The translations under genes and the position numbers were made by a program. From positions 5,580,001 to 5,644,000 of the forward strand of contig NC_060023.1 in the NCBI RefSeq assembly GCF_021134715.1: 64,000 nt of DNA, given 5' to 3'. The DNA comes from Daphnia pulex. Lineage: Eukaryota > Arthropoda > Branchiopoda > Diplostraca > Daphniidae. This document shows positions 14,299 through 27,164 of the stretch, one piece after another. Numbering within the stretch: the first letter of the stretch is position 1; each line of letters begins with the position of its first letter. The notes beneath the pieces were generated by a model. The model made no database searches and was not told the DNA's origin. It saw only the letters and a list, made by a program, of their open reading frames with translations.

Positions 14299-15917
14299 TT
14301 AAGCAGGCGATTCTTTTTCTTTTGTCAGTAATGGTTTTTCATCAACATCATTTCCGGATTTCCTGGTTTCTTTCTCTCGGAATGTAACCCAAGTGTAAAC
14401 AAGGCTTCCTGCCACACTGCAACAAATACAAATGAAATTATAGATTTTTAAAGTTAACCTCTATGGGAATATTGAAGTACCTGATATTGAGTCCTATAAA
14501 GTTGGTGACGGAGAAAATATAGTCACCACCAATAAAAATCCCTAAGTAAGTGACGGCTATGTTTTTCAAACAGCCTACTATTGTCGTTGTCAAGGGAGAG
14601 TTGTATTGAGTACACAGCAAAGTGCTGTAAGAAAGAACGAAACCCATAAAACAGGATCCCATAAATTGTGACAGGAATCCAATGTCACCCCACTGCTGGT
14701 ACTCCCATGCCTAAACAACGTAATTTAAACACGTAAAAGAATAACACATTATAATTTTTCAATGTAAACCAAATATTTCATCAGAAAAGAATCCAGTTAT
14801 TGATATTCTACCTTGTGCAAGTCTCCCGACACTCCAGCAATAATTAGTGCAAGAGGAATCATGAAAAGGGAGTTGTAGAAAAGTAAGCCATTTTTGCCCA
14901 AGTCTTTGGCATCAAGTTTCTTCTTCAAAAACACTCCATTTGAAGCTGTCAGGATATTATTTAATGAAATATATGTATAGCCTTGCAAATTAAATGCCAA
15001 ATCTAGATAAGAATGAAATCAATTAGTTATGGTACAACTTTTAAAATAAAACAAGTGAAGCTAGTGTGAATAAGCTGGATACCTTCACTAGCAGCAACTA
15101 ATGCACCAAATATCATCATATAAACTGAAAATTGTACTGAGCAAGAAGCAGTGAGTCTAAGAAGTGAAGAAAGATTTAAATAAAATAAAAAAAATAATCA
15201 TAATTAACAAAAATTACCCTAGAATGTAGTATTCAGCTACCATAGTCATAAGAATTGAAAATCTCCTGAGTACTGTCAACATTGGCAAACTGAATAAGTT
15301 ATAATTAGCATGATGAATAACTGCAGACAAACAGTTCTTTGCTTTAAATAGATCACCTTAGCTGCTGAGTACCACCAAGTCCCGTCATCATGTTTCCAGC
15401 AAAAATAAGTGGTAGCGGCCATATTCTTCTGAATGTATCTTTTTGTAATGAAGGAAATGAAACATATCCTAATTTTTTAGACACGGACAAGACCACCACT
15501 GTTGAAACCATCTTGAATGAAAAATTTATCTTCGATGAGACTTAGTTAAAATTTAAACAATTGAATTATTTATTTAACCTGTCCAAGCCCGAGAACTTGA
15601 AATGAAGGAAATCTGTGACAGAAATATAAATCATCACCTGTAGTGTGAATGTTTAAAAGTCAAACATCATCAAGACTTCCAAATTGGTCGTCTCATACAT
15701 GTTTCTTTTTGAAGTTGAATATCTAAGTGTCAAAAGTTGGCTTAAATAACTAGACTTACTTGTAACTGGTCAACACTATTTTGTTCACCACAGTGATGAG
15801 AAAAGAAGCCGCTGCATAAAACAGGGCCGAAGATATCCTAAGATATCTAGTCGGTTGTTGAGTATTCATTCCATTTGATCGATCGTTCAACTTGTTTGTC
15901 TCAGCAGTCGACTCCAT
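14299..15917 (-). CDS. frc: Golgi/ER nucleotide-sugar transporter, SLC35D family (Fringe-connection-like)
   Basis: Eight exons, in transcription order 15760-15917, 15579-15612, 15357-15511, 15218-15289, 15083-15156, 14812-15002, 14481-14710 and 14299-14416, join in phase to 343 residues, about the family length. The protein is strongly hydrophobic with roughly ten membrane spans. It matches SLC35D1/D2 and fly Frc over its length: '[21 protein letters not shown]', '[12 protein letters not shown]', '[10 protein letters not shown]'-type 'DLAFNLQGY', '[14 protein letters not shown]', '[15 protein letters not shown]' and '[11 protein letters not shown]'. Family members exchange UDP-GlcNAc, UDP-GalNAc or UDP-GlcA for UMP across Golgi/ER membranes and so supply glycosaminoglycan and Notch glycosylation. 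The ATG at 15915-15917 follows a non-coding leader. The next gene upstream on the same strand is a Golgi glycosyltransferase. Confidence 0.93.
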
Positions 15918-16654
15918 TGACGGAAACGACGGCTGCTAGTCTTGGAGACGGCAACAAGTCGGCACATACTAAACGGTAATTTTTTCTTTTTCCCGTCGTC
16001 TGGAAGATCGGGCGACGGTCGTGTGTGGATGTGGTGGTAAAATGTTTCGGTCGACTGCTTTCTTTCTTATCCCCCGTGGGGTTTCAGTTTGACCGCCAAT
16101 AAGAAAATTTCGCCTCAAGGGCTTACCTAAGTGACACAACCCCAATTCAACCCACTGAATATCTTGGTTTATTATTTTTTAAAAAGGCAAGAATAAATGA
16201 TAATACACGAGATTCTCACTCAAAAAATAGAGGTTCGAGGGGAGCATTAAAATTTTGCATCAAAGATTATGAAAACCAAATACTGCATGCGAGGTGGCCC
16301 TACATTTTAAATATACATTTTGGCTAACAAACCAGCATCTCATTATGACTTTAACTGGGCCAACATTTCGATTTTTAAACGAACTTGGAAAGCACAATTA
16401 TAGCAACCATATCATCATCCAATCAGATTTCAGATGCACGTGACATTATGCAGAAATACAGCAGCAGCAGCAGCAGCAAACTCGACCATCATTGAGCGTT
16501 GATTTGTGTGCAATCATCAAAGGTTATTATTACAAATACTGTCATGAGTGACGGATGAATTTTTAAAAAAACTTTACGTTCCAGTAAAGCGACACATGAA
16601 GTTCAATTCATTTAAGTTCTGTGGAGTATAGGTGAGGATTATAATCAGAGCTGC

Positions 16655-18989
16655 TTATTTCGGAGAGCAGCGGGTAAGTCCGTCCGATAATCGTTTCCAA
16701 AGATCAAACATTTCGTGAGTTTTGACCATGTGAACACTGGCGAGTTTGGCGACGGCACAAGTATCCAGCTTGAGTCGGCGGTTAAAAAACTGCGGGTAAT
16801 TGATGTGCTGGATCTTAAGCGGGCTGGCCACCATCCCCGTGACGAAAACGTCCTCCAACTTGAAGAAAGTTTCGTTCAGCGAAGCTTGGTAGAGTGGCTC
16901 GACAATGTCGTTGGTCAGAATGTAAGCCGGGCCCGTGTTGAAGTCGGGGTACATGGCCGCCTTGAACTGAGTCGGCGAAATGTAATACTTGGAAGTGACG
17001 TTGCGGATGGGCTTCCATTTTTTGGCCACCTTGCCCATGATTGTTCGTCGTCGGCTGGCAGCTCCGTCCAGGATGGACAGGAGCACAGGCATGTGAATGT
17101 ACATGTCATCGTCCGTCTTGAGTAAGAACCGGGCCCGGCTGCAATGTTCCCAACTCCATTCCAGCATGGAAATCGTCTTGAGCGTCAAATTGTTGTACGT
17201 ATCGATGAAATGACCCTGGGGGAAAAAAAAACAACAACAAAACAAACAATGAAAAATTGTTGACTATTATTCCTGTTTTGTGTGTTGAAAAGACCAAGGA
17301 TATTAGGATACAGTGGAAGCTTTTATTTAGATTGTAGAGAATCGTGTCCGCTGGCAAGGACGCCAGAGAGTCATCGGCATTCTTTCATTCATGGCAGCGT
17401 ATTTAGAACACGCTGTAGTTTTTTAGCGGGTCTGATTCGGTTACAGCAAAAAGTTTCTTTCGCTTTAATGGATCAAGTCGGAGTCTGATAGATCCCGTGA
17501 CATTAAGGACGCCCATTGTTCGAATGTCCAGGAATTCTGATTACCGTCGACGCCAGACTATAATCCAATCCGGGCAACGATTGCGATAACATCCTTCTGG
17601 ACGAAAGGAGAGTTGACACATTGGCGATTCCATTTCTATTCTGTGAAATGTCTTTCACCACGTCGAATGCCAAATGTGCGTTCGGTTTTTGGCACTTAAT
17701 TGCCTCACGCAGCGTGAAATTTCCACACTAGTCAAATTGATATGATAGTGTTTTCTGAGCAGTTGCGCAAGTTGCTTACCTGGATGATGTCACCGTAGAT
17801 GAAATTCTCTTGCTCAATCAGCGAATTCTCCGAGTGGTTCTTGGAAGTGCCTACCATGAAAGCCATGCCCACGTCACGACGGAAGGCGACGTGTCCCCAG
17901 GTAGAGCGGACGGCCTCACGCTGGGCGGCATGGCCGGGAGCGGTTGTAACCAAGATCATCAGTTTCATGCCTTCGCCCTGCTCTGGGCAGACGTCCTTGG
18001 GAGGGAGATAATGGCCGGCTTGATACAAGCTGCGAGTCAGCACCGGAAGGTTTTCTTCTTCGCTGCCAACCTTGGGCTGGGGCTGCGGATGCTCCTGTGT
18101 CACAGAGTTCATTCGCACCGCTCCTTTCACGGCGCCGACGCTTTGAATCTTGGCCGTCCGCGCATTGGAATGCACCGACACGCTGCTGGCCACCTTCTTC
18201 GTCTCCAAATGGAGCAGCGTGCGAGACATGTTGTCAGCGTGAGCGTTGGAAGCCTCAGAGTGCACTGCTGGCGAGGCGTTGTCGCTGACGGCAAACGACG
18301 GAGAGATGAGCGATTTCTGGTGCTGCTCGTCAATCTTTAGCGATTCTTGTTGTTGGGCGTGCTCTTGCTGTTGGGGGAAACTTTCGGGAATGGGCGAGGG
18401 CGGTTGCTGAGGTTCCGTCTTGATCACAGGTGGTTGAAAGGCAGGAGATTCCTGATCGGGCATCATCTCTTCCGGTAATGCCTCGTCGGGCGAAATGATT
18501 TCAGCGGCAGCCGCCGCCGCCGCCGCAATGGCTTCGTCGTTGATTGGCCTTTCCATTTTATCTGATGATTTCGCAGGAGATTTCGCTGTATGGTCGGCGT
18601 GAATTTTGTTGTCCAAAATCACTGTAACACTCTCGTCAGACGCGGTTCGGTGCTGACTGCAGTTTTGGCAAGCTGGCGTGAACAATTGTTGCACTACATT
18701 TGGAGCTGAGTGCCCTAAAACATTGAGATCAAGATTTATACATATAACTTTTGGATAGTAAGGAAACATTGATTCGAAAAAGAGAACATGGGTTCTTTTC
18801 TATTTTATGTAATCGATGAAAAATGATATTTCTAGTTATTATACCGTCATTATTGAATTTGGAAGTTGTTTCCATTCGATGAATGAAAGCAATGGTACCA
18901 AAGATGGCGACAGCTGATAAAAGTATCAACAGACCCCGGGTCACTCGGACAATCCGGCCTGCAGGGCGGATGAATCGGCAGAGAAACAT
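16655..18989 (-). CDS. GT31 beta-1,3-galactosyltransferase-like type II membrane enzyme
   Basis: Exons 18845-18989, 17780-18714 and 16655-17215 join in phase to 546 residues. The start at 18987-18989 gives a short basic cytosolic end, then one membrane anchor (GLLILLSAVAIFGTIAFI, residues ~19-36): type II Golgi topology. A long Gln/Pro/Ala/Ser-rich stem follows, to about residue 250. The C-terminal half is a GT31 (Galactosyl_T) domain: 'QREAVRSTWG', 'GDIIQGHFIDTYNNLTLKT', the metal/UDP-binding DDD at residues 395-397 ('KTDDDMYIH'), 'GPAYILTNDIV' and 'KLEDVFVTGMVA'. Members move galactose or N-acetylhexosamine from UDP-sugars to glycoproteins or glycolipids; the exact acceptor cannot be told. 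The long stem and 'TGPAY' rather than 'SGTGY' resemble insect members such as fly CG8668. 5' UTR exons may lie upstream. Confidence 0.92.
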
Positions 18990-21900
18990 CTGTTCAGTTA
19001 AAAAACAAACACATGTAGTACATACAAAACAATCGACTCATTATGCAAATAATACAGTACGCACTACCTAGTAATCAATTTAAAGAAAAACAGAATGCGT
19101 ATCTATTTTCAAAAGAACTGTATCTAATTGTTCCAAGAACAAACGCTGAACAAAATCGATGGTAATTCTTGACGTCCTATTTAAAAGAACGAAATATTAC
19201 CAATGTTTACTATCCAATTTCATTCGAAGACCACGCTCACTGTTGTTCAATCCTAATCTTGTTTAACGTGGTTTTGAAACAACCAAAAATAGTAAACGGC
19301 GTCTAAAAACTGTGCGGTTTGTTAGAACATAGAACAGTTTGTTTCTGGTCCCTGTAGTTCATTGGTCTTAACAACGAACGGACTTTGGAATCTTCCAATA
19401 ACGATGGGCTGTACTTACGGCATGTACTTTATTTTGTAGAAAACACAACAAAAGAAAGAAGCTAGCGATAAACTCTTACTCCGTTGTTTAAGAGTATTTT
19501 CCACTTTCTGAACGCTGCAGTCTCGGCGTGCGAGCTATCCGAGATTTTGAAACTATATAATAAGAAGCAATCCGTTTCAATCTCGATTTTCCCTTATTAA
19601 ACAATGGAATACTGGTTTCTCTTAATATATTCTCTTTCTGTTTTAGTATATCAGGATAAACACGTCGCACAGTTTCGTTTGACCAAAAGAAGGAGGGAGA
19701 AAGTAAAACGTATAAATAACTGACATTTTCACTTTGGGTAGTTATCAGCCAAAAGAGAAAAGTGGACCCTGTTTGCTCCCAAATTTTCAAAATCACAACA
19801 CAGCGAATGCGACCATGGGTGGTTCTTCGGAAGTTTTAACGGTGATGGGTTACACCGGGTTAGAGTACCTTTTCTTTTTTCCTTCACCGACAACTGGGGC
19901 AACGACTATAATTTCGAACCATTTAGCTCAGCCAAGTAAACTGTGATAGCACAAAATTGGAACCAGTCTCTGCTTCAGTTTGACCCAAAAGCAGCCGGCT
20001 GTCTAAACAACAAATGTTAGTTTTTTCCCGGTGAAACCCATTTGAAAATAACCCCCCCAAAAGGTTGCGATTAATCGATAGGGTTGATTTATATCGATTT
20101 CGAAGTGAAATTGTGAAAAAGGGCGACGTCGACTGCTTTTCTTTTTTTCCGAGGCCAGCCACCACCAGCAGTTTGTTTGTCCATTCTCATGAGAATGGTT
20201 CGATGCATTTGACGAGAAGAAAGTCTCACTTTAAATTCATGGTCGACTCGTTGTGTTGCTTAGGTAAACGTTCACGACGATGAGAAGGGAAAAAATTGGG
20301 GGAAACAATGATTTGTCACTGACAGATAACAACTTTCACTCCCAGCTGGAGCTAATTAGAGTTATTACCAAATATTGGCGAATTAGTTTTTGCTGTTATA
20401 AGAAATTTGCTTTAAAGTGCCTGTAATCTTCGAGGAAGATTACACTAACGGTTCACTAACAAGAGTTAGTTGGCGATGAAGCGCAACTATGAGTAGTACT
20501 ACTGTTTACTGTGGTTCGAGTCGAAAATCGATGCATGAAAAAAGTTTGTACAGTTTAAGACCATTAAATAACATTCTAGAATACAGTTGGAACATCTCTG
20601 TGATAAATAGAAGCGATAAACGAAATTTGATTTACCTTCTACTAAATTCTGCAGGCTAAGAGAACACGGACGTTAGTTGCAAGATGAATTTCTGTAAACC
20701 AGTAATTAGGTCAATAATTCCATGTCTTCAGCACCATTTAAGAATCATGTGAGATCTTCCGAGTATTGCACGATCAATGAGAAACGATCAAAAAATTTAA
20801 ACCCGTACCATGTAGCCAAAAACATGAATCAAATCAGCCCAAAGTAGTTTTGAAATCAGAACAAGAGCAATACAAAATATACACTGGCTTTGTCAGAGTT
20901 GTCTATGGAAGGAATGAAAGCTGTGCACTGCACTGTGTGTTACAGACTTGTCCCCGGTAGTTCAGTCTCCAGTGGACGAGAAAACACTGAGGAAGAGAAA
21001 GGAAAAGAAGTGAAACTTTGCCCTCTGGCGGAGGGCCCTCGGGGTACAGTTGGAAAATTCACATATTTTAGAGCTCTTTTATTCCCATCCAGCAGGAGAC
21101 ACGCATTTAAGAAAGAAAAGACCATACACTAGCCATGTGAAGGTGTGACGCGGTTCGTTGCTCTTCCCTCAAGGGCTTGGACGCCTCCACATTCTACTGA
21201 AGATTTTTTTTTGGTTTAATTTATATATTTAATAAGTGTACGTGTACCTGCTATTGTTTTCTGCATAATAGCTTTTTCGTCTCTGATACAAGAGGGTATA
21301 TATAATAAAAAAAATAAAGTTTTTTACATTTGAGTGGTAAAAATTTGATGAAAATATGATCAGCAGAATTTAGTTTACTTTCAGTAAATAACTCTGAATT
21401 ATTTAAATTCAAATCAAATACTTGTTACGTCGCTAATTGGAGTCACGATCGCTGGGAATCACCCATTCTTGAACTGTGTCCTGGAACCCCAACTGCGTAA
21501 AGAAATATTTATATATCCATTACGCATTCCTATTGGGCTGCAACTACACACTAATTCACTAGAATTAAAAAATGCCTGGCAGTACCGCTTTACAAGGACA
21601 CAAGGTCGTGCCTGCAATAAAAGATAAACTAAGAATGTAATATTATTATTTTCGAACAAAAAGAACTAACGAACAATATTTTTCGGTCCCCTTTAATAAA
21701 CTCAAGATACCATCTATGGCTATTTTGAGTTTTCTTACTTTTAAGTCTTCAGCATTTCACATGTTACACAACAAATGCACCATCTAGCGACTTGTATTAT
21801 TTTCAAAAGTAAAATTATGATTAATATTAATCTCGTGTAGTATTATTAAATCTTATGTCCCCATTGTTTTATATGATTAAGTATATATTCTTGCTAAAAC

Positions 21901-22245
21901 TTTTTAGTATCAGAAACAATCAAGATTTCTGAAGAATAGAATTGAAGAAGACGCTGGAATTCTAGTGGCGAATGATTCACTCTGTTTGGACTTGGCGGCT
22001 TGCAGAAGAGATCAACGCTTTTCGTTCGTCAGTTGTTTTCAGGGACTTTGTATTTAATGCTGACGTGTGTTGGGTTGTAGTTTGTACTCGTCACAGAGAG
22101 ATAATTGAAACACCAGTATTTCATTTTCAATTCAATTGAAGTCTTTTTTTTCCTACCTTCCTTCGTGTCCACTATTAGGATAGTTGTCTGATTGCCTTGT
22201 TGGTGGGGGAGTTCCGCTGAATTCCAAAATCTCTCTATTATCACC
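18990..22245. other. non-coding spacer between the galactosyltransferase and Arf genes
   Basis: No convincing exon is visible. The left part probably contains 5' UTR and promoter of the minus-strand galactosyltransferase gene. The last 200-300 bases before 22246 probably contain the Arf 5' UTR. Short frames (for example 20890-21132 and 21459-21659) lack homology or splice support. Confidence 0.4.
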
Positions 22246-22920
<675 letters not shown>

Positions 22921-25099
22921 TAGTATTTGGCATGTTCCCATTGATAAATCTTGCTGGTGGCTTAAGGAAATTCCTCAAATTTCAGATTTGGTGGTGGAGG
23001 AAAACCAAACATTCCTCCTGAGCTATTATTCTTCACTTTCAGTCCTTTCTCCTTATTTGCTCTGTTTATGAAATAATAATTTTGTTTGTCATATTTGATG
23101 TATCTAATTTGGATGTCAAATTTAAAAAAAGAAAGAATTTGAGAAGAATACATTAGTTACAGTATTTGCCTTAAAAAGATTGTTGTACCCCTTAACAAAA
23201 CCTAGTAGTCTGATCTCTAAATTTACTTAATTAAATAATTACTATAAACATGAGTTATTTGTAACTCTAAAATTAACTAACAATTTTATGTTTATAACAG
23301 TATTTTTTGATAAAGTTAAATACCAAGTTTGCAACATTAATGCTTGTACATCGTGTTAATTGTATAGCTCTTATGAACCTTTCTTTCGTCAGTTAATTTC
23401 GTAATAACAAACGTTTATTTTAACCGTGATTCATTTCTCATTTGATCAGAGTTCAGACAGGATGGTTCAGGCATGGTGGTTCATAGATCAATCGATGCCA
23501 TTGTATAGAATCTATTTTTATAAAAAAAAAAAAAAAAAAGATGGAATAGAGTTGGCTAACGTCCGAAGTTGCCATTTGTGAAAAATCGATTGGACACGAA
23601 ATAGTAAAATTTCTTACATGGCGGCTTACGGAGTTTGGCCCGTTTTAGTTTTAGTTTTTAATTTTCTCATTTAAGTCGTCTTCAGTTGCTATTCTTAATT
23701 AGATAACTACATTCCTTAGTTATCAGGTAATATTTTAAGATTTATTTCCCCTCGATAGTCATTGTAGTTTATTTATTATGAATTTTTAAGTAAAAGGCAT
23801 TTGGTTTCCAAGGACAATATCCTGCCCCGAGGAAAGAGAACCCCGCGCCACCCCTTTGTCCCCTCTTAGTTTCTTCCTTCGTCTCTTCTTTCCATTCTTC
23901 CCTTGGGGCAGGAAATGGCGATATTTTTTCGTAAACACGGTAGGGACGTTTACTTAAAAATTCATAATAAATAAACTACAATGACTGTCGAGAGGAAATA
24001 AATCTTAAAAGATTACCTGATAACTAAGGAATGTAGTTATCTAATTAAGAATAGCAACTGAAGACGACTTAAATGAGAAAATTAAAAACTAAAACTAAAA
24101 CGGGCCAAACTCCGTAAGCCGCCATGTAAGAAATTTTACTATTTCGTGTCCAATCGATTTTTCACAAATGGCAACTTCGGACGTTAGCCAACTCTATCGG
24201 AAATGCTGTTCGACCGGACTCAGGAAAACTAATGACGAGTTGATAACTTCCCAGTTTTTGTGTTGTCTGCCACCAGGTGGCAGATATAGCCTTCGAATAT
24301 GCTTAAAGCATATAGCCATGTAGGCAACCTTTGGTCCCTCGCTTATTTCTCTCAGATTTCTAAAGGTTGTTTTCATTTGCATTTTTTGATGAACTTCAGG
24401 AATGTAACAAATGCTGAATAAACTATATTGATATCATCTATGTAATTCTGCCCCTATATTTTATTGTAGACCACTCGCTACCGTGCCATTCCCGAAACTA
24501 AAGGTAAGTAATTCTAACATCAGTAGTGTAAAACCACTGACGCAACGTAAATACAAATCATTTTTACAATCATCAGAAACTGCATTCAAATAAAATTATT
24601 AAACATGTACGGTTTAATTGAAAATAATATTGAAACCACAAAAATTTGTATGTCCTTTTTCGTAATTTCCGCGTAAAGTAGTACCAAATGTGGCCGTTGC
24701 CATTTCTATTATTACCTTATCGTGGCTCATCTCTTGATCTCTTTACAACATTGGAGTATTTATTCTTCCGAAATAGTTCATTTATTGGCCGCCACAGCAT
24801 TCGTTCTGTCGAAGGTGGCGCTACGGACGTTTTGTTCGTTCTCCGTTTCCATCGAAAGTTGATGCGGCTTGTCCCTTGTTCAGACGCCCTTGCTAGACGC
24901 CATTTCATAGCTTGCCGTTTGGACTGTTTCAAGGTTTAACGTTTAATTTTCAAAGTGCAAAGACCACGGTACGGCCTGTTTTTTCGGTATTATATTTTGT
25001 TGGTATAAGGCATACAGTAGTTTAGCCTATTCAAACGTCATGAGAGAATTTTACATGAAATTTTTTCTTTTTCAATTTTAGATTAGCTTGCTCGTAACC
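22921..25099. other. spacer with a fold-back element; 5' flank of selenophosphate synthetase
   Basis: Contains the Arf 3' UTR (AT-rich, to about 23.4 kb), the fold-back element at 23549-24194, and upstream DNA of the selenophosphate synthetase gene. A TTTAG acceptor just before 25082 suggests a spliced 5' UTR. A small exon-like piece at 24472-24514 has an acceptor and a GTAAGT donor but no assignable gene. Confidence 0.45.
23549..24194. mobile_element. fold-back/MITE-like element with ~255-bp inverted arms and TA target duplication
   Basis: The first ~255 bases, starting GAGTTGGCTAACGTCCGAAG, recur almost perfectly in reverse complement at the right end, which closes GCCAACTC at 24194. Both ends are flanked by TA, the target site used by Tc1/mariner-type elements. 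The middle of about 135 bases has no coding capacity and is itself partly palindromic (CCTGCCCC versus GGGGCAGG). This is a non-autonomous DNA transposon that would need a transposase elsewhere. Confidence 0.85.
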
Positions 25100-26794
25100 A
25101 TGGAGCAATCGAACGTGTCCCAGGAAGCCTTAGCTGCTGTTCAAGCAGTTCAACTAGAACTAACTGGAGAAAATGCAACAAGCCTGTCTTTGAGAAGACC
25201 CTTCGATCCTGTTGCTCATGATCTGGATGCATCATTCAGGTTGACCCGATATGCAGATCTCAAAGGATGAGGGTGTAAGTTACCCCAGGATGTTCTGGGG
25301 AAACTTCTTTTATCTGCAGGGCTTCAGGATGACGATGCTAACATCCAAGATCATGAGCAAAGTCAATATCTTCATTTTCCTTATACAAGAATCGGTATTT
25401 TTTTCTTATTTCTTGCGGCTCCCTGTCGACATTTGTCTTTTTCCTTGTTTATTATTTACATTTTATCAATTTTGTTTTCTCTGCTAATGAATCTTAAACT
25501 AAAGGTGTTGGAATGGATGCTTCAGTCACACCACTTCGCCATGGAGGCCTTTCACTTGTTCAAACTACAGATTTCTTCTACCCTTTGGTTGATGATCCTT
25601 ATATGCAAGGTAGGTTATGTAAATATGTAGGTAATATCAATAGCAAATGTGCTGATACATTTATTTGATTAATAGGGAAAATTGCTGCCGCAAACGTTTT
25701 GAGTGATTTGTATGCCATGGGTGTGACAGAGTGTGATAATATGTTAATGTTGGTTGGAGTTTCAACAAAGATGTCAGAAAAGGAAAGAGATATTGTAATG
25801 CCACTTATTATGCGTGGTTTTAAGGTAAATAAAATTTATTTTGTGACATTTCACTTTTACTTGAAGTTCACAATGTTTTCTTTTTTTTTGTTTTTTAGGA
25901 TTGTGCCTTGGAAGCTGGTACTAATGTTACAGGTGGTCAGACAGTAATGAATCCATGGTGCACTATTGGAGGTGTAGCATCCTCTGTTTGTCAAACATCA
26001 GAGCTGATAATGTAAGATTTATAAAAAAATTATTATGGCACTATTTAAAAACTATTATTGTTGTTTTTTTTTGCAATGTCTTAATTGTAGGCCAGACAAT
26101 GCAGTTGTAGGAGATGTTCTTGTTTTAACTAAGCCTTTGGGGACACAAGTAGCTGTCAATGCTCATCAATGGTTGGACCTACAAGATCGCTGGAATAGAA
26201 TCAAACTGGTTGTATCGGAGGATGACGTACGCAAAGCTTATCTTCGTTCAATTGATTCCATGGCCAGACTGAATAGGACAGGTACGCCTTATTTTAATTC
26301 TCAATGTAAATGTATGTACATTAAATTGTTAATTATAGCCGCCCGCTTGATGCACAAATACAACGCTCATGCTGCGACTGATGTCACTGGATTTGGATTG
26401 TTGGGTCACGCTCAGAACCTTGCCGCACATCAAAAGAACGAAGTTTCTTTTGTTATACATAATTTACCCGTGATAGCAAAAATGGCTGCAGTTGCCAAGG
26501 CTTGTGGAAACATGTTCCAGCTTCTTCAAGGTCTATCTGCCGAAACTTCAGGTGAATTTTTTTATTTTTCATTGCTCGTAAGCAGGTTTAAAATAAATTG
26601 TTTTAATAGGTGGTATGCTTATCTGTCTTCCACGCGAGCAAGCTGCAGCATATTGCAAAGACATCGAAAAGACTGAAGGATATCAAGCCTGGATTATTGG
26701 AATCGTGGAAAAGGGAAATCGAACTGCCCGAATCATTGATAAGCCCCGAGTAATCGAAGTCCCAGCTAAAGAAAAAGAAGGCGAACTTTGGTAG
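25100..26794 (+). CDS. Sephs2: selenophosphate synthetase with in-frame TGA at the active-site selenocysteine position
   Basis: Seven exons (25100-25394, 25505-25609, 25676-25824, 25899-26011, 26091-26281, 26339-26551, 26610-26794) join in phase to 416 residues if TGA 25268-25270 is read through. It matches animal SPS: '[15 protein letters not shown]', '[19 protein letters not shown]', '[11 protein letters not shown]', '[12 protein letters not shown]', '[20 protein letters not shown]', '[17 protein letters not shown]'. The enzyme makes monoselenophosphate from selenide and ATP, the selenium donor for selenocysteine. The TGA is codon 57, in KG-(TGA)-GCK, exactly where SPS2 has selenocysteine, human SPS1 has threonine and bacterial SelD often has cysteine. 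The reading frame stays open and conserved after it, so it is not a stop. A candidate SECIS lies 110 bases past the stop. A Sec-less readthrough SPS1, as in Hymenoptera, is the alternative. Confidence 0.92.
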
Positions 26795-26904
26795 AGTTCA
26801 AAGCCCCCCATCATCTTATCATCGTCATTTTTTTTTTCAACACGCAAATTTTTATCTGTGGGAATGGGTTCCCCTGGTTTGTAGGCCCCAGATAGGTAGG
26901 AAAG

Positions 26905-26976
26905 AGTTTTGTACGTCGAATGAATTGAAACAAAGAAACTGTTAACTCAGCATTGTTATCGATGAAGTATAAATAC
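26905..26976 (+). promoter_or_regulatory. candidate SECIS element in the selenophosphate synthetase 3' UTR
   Basis: By eye this folds as a type 2 SECIS. Helix I: TTTGTACGTC (26908-26917) pairs with GAAGTATAAA (26964-26973), nine of ten positions pairing (one G-U) and one G-A mismatch. The quartet would be ATGA at 26920-26923 against CGAT at 26960-26963. A weak helix II (AACAA with TTGTT) follows. Unpaired A residues lie about 12 nt after ATGA, the spacing usual for the SECIS AA motif, and a small CTG/CAG helix caps it. Helix II is imperfect, so this is a hypothesis. Confidence 0.5.
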
Positions 26977-27164
26977 TACACTCTCGTTCCTAGTAGTTTA
27001 AATCCTAAATTCCCACAAATCAGCTTCATTCCTAATTCATCGTGTTTCCCGTCAAGCATAGTGGCGCATCCTAGTGCCATTAAATAATGTGGAAATACAA
27101 TATCAAAGTCAAACCTTCTGTATGTGTTTTCTTACAGCATATTTCAAGCAATTCATTGTGTTAA

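Noticed and set aside
17799-18340. Plus-strand frames opposite the galactosyltransferase stem
   Set aside because: They are shadows of the GC-rich coding exon.
25268-25270. TGA as a true stop, making a 56-codon peptide
   Set aside because: Conserved SPS sequence continues in the same frame directly after it (GCKLPQDVL) and through six more exons.
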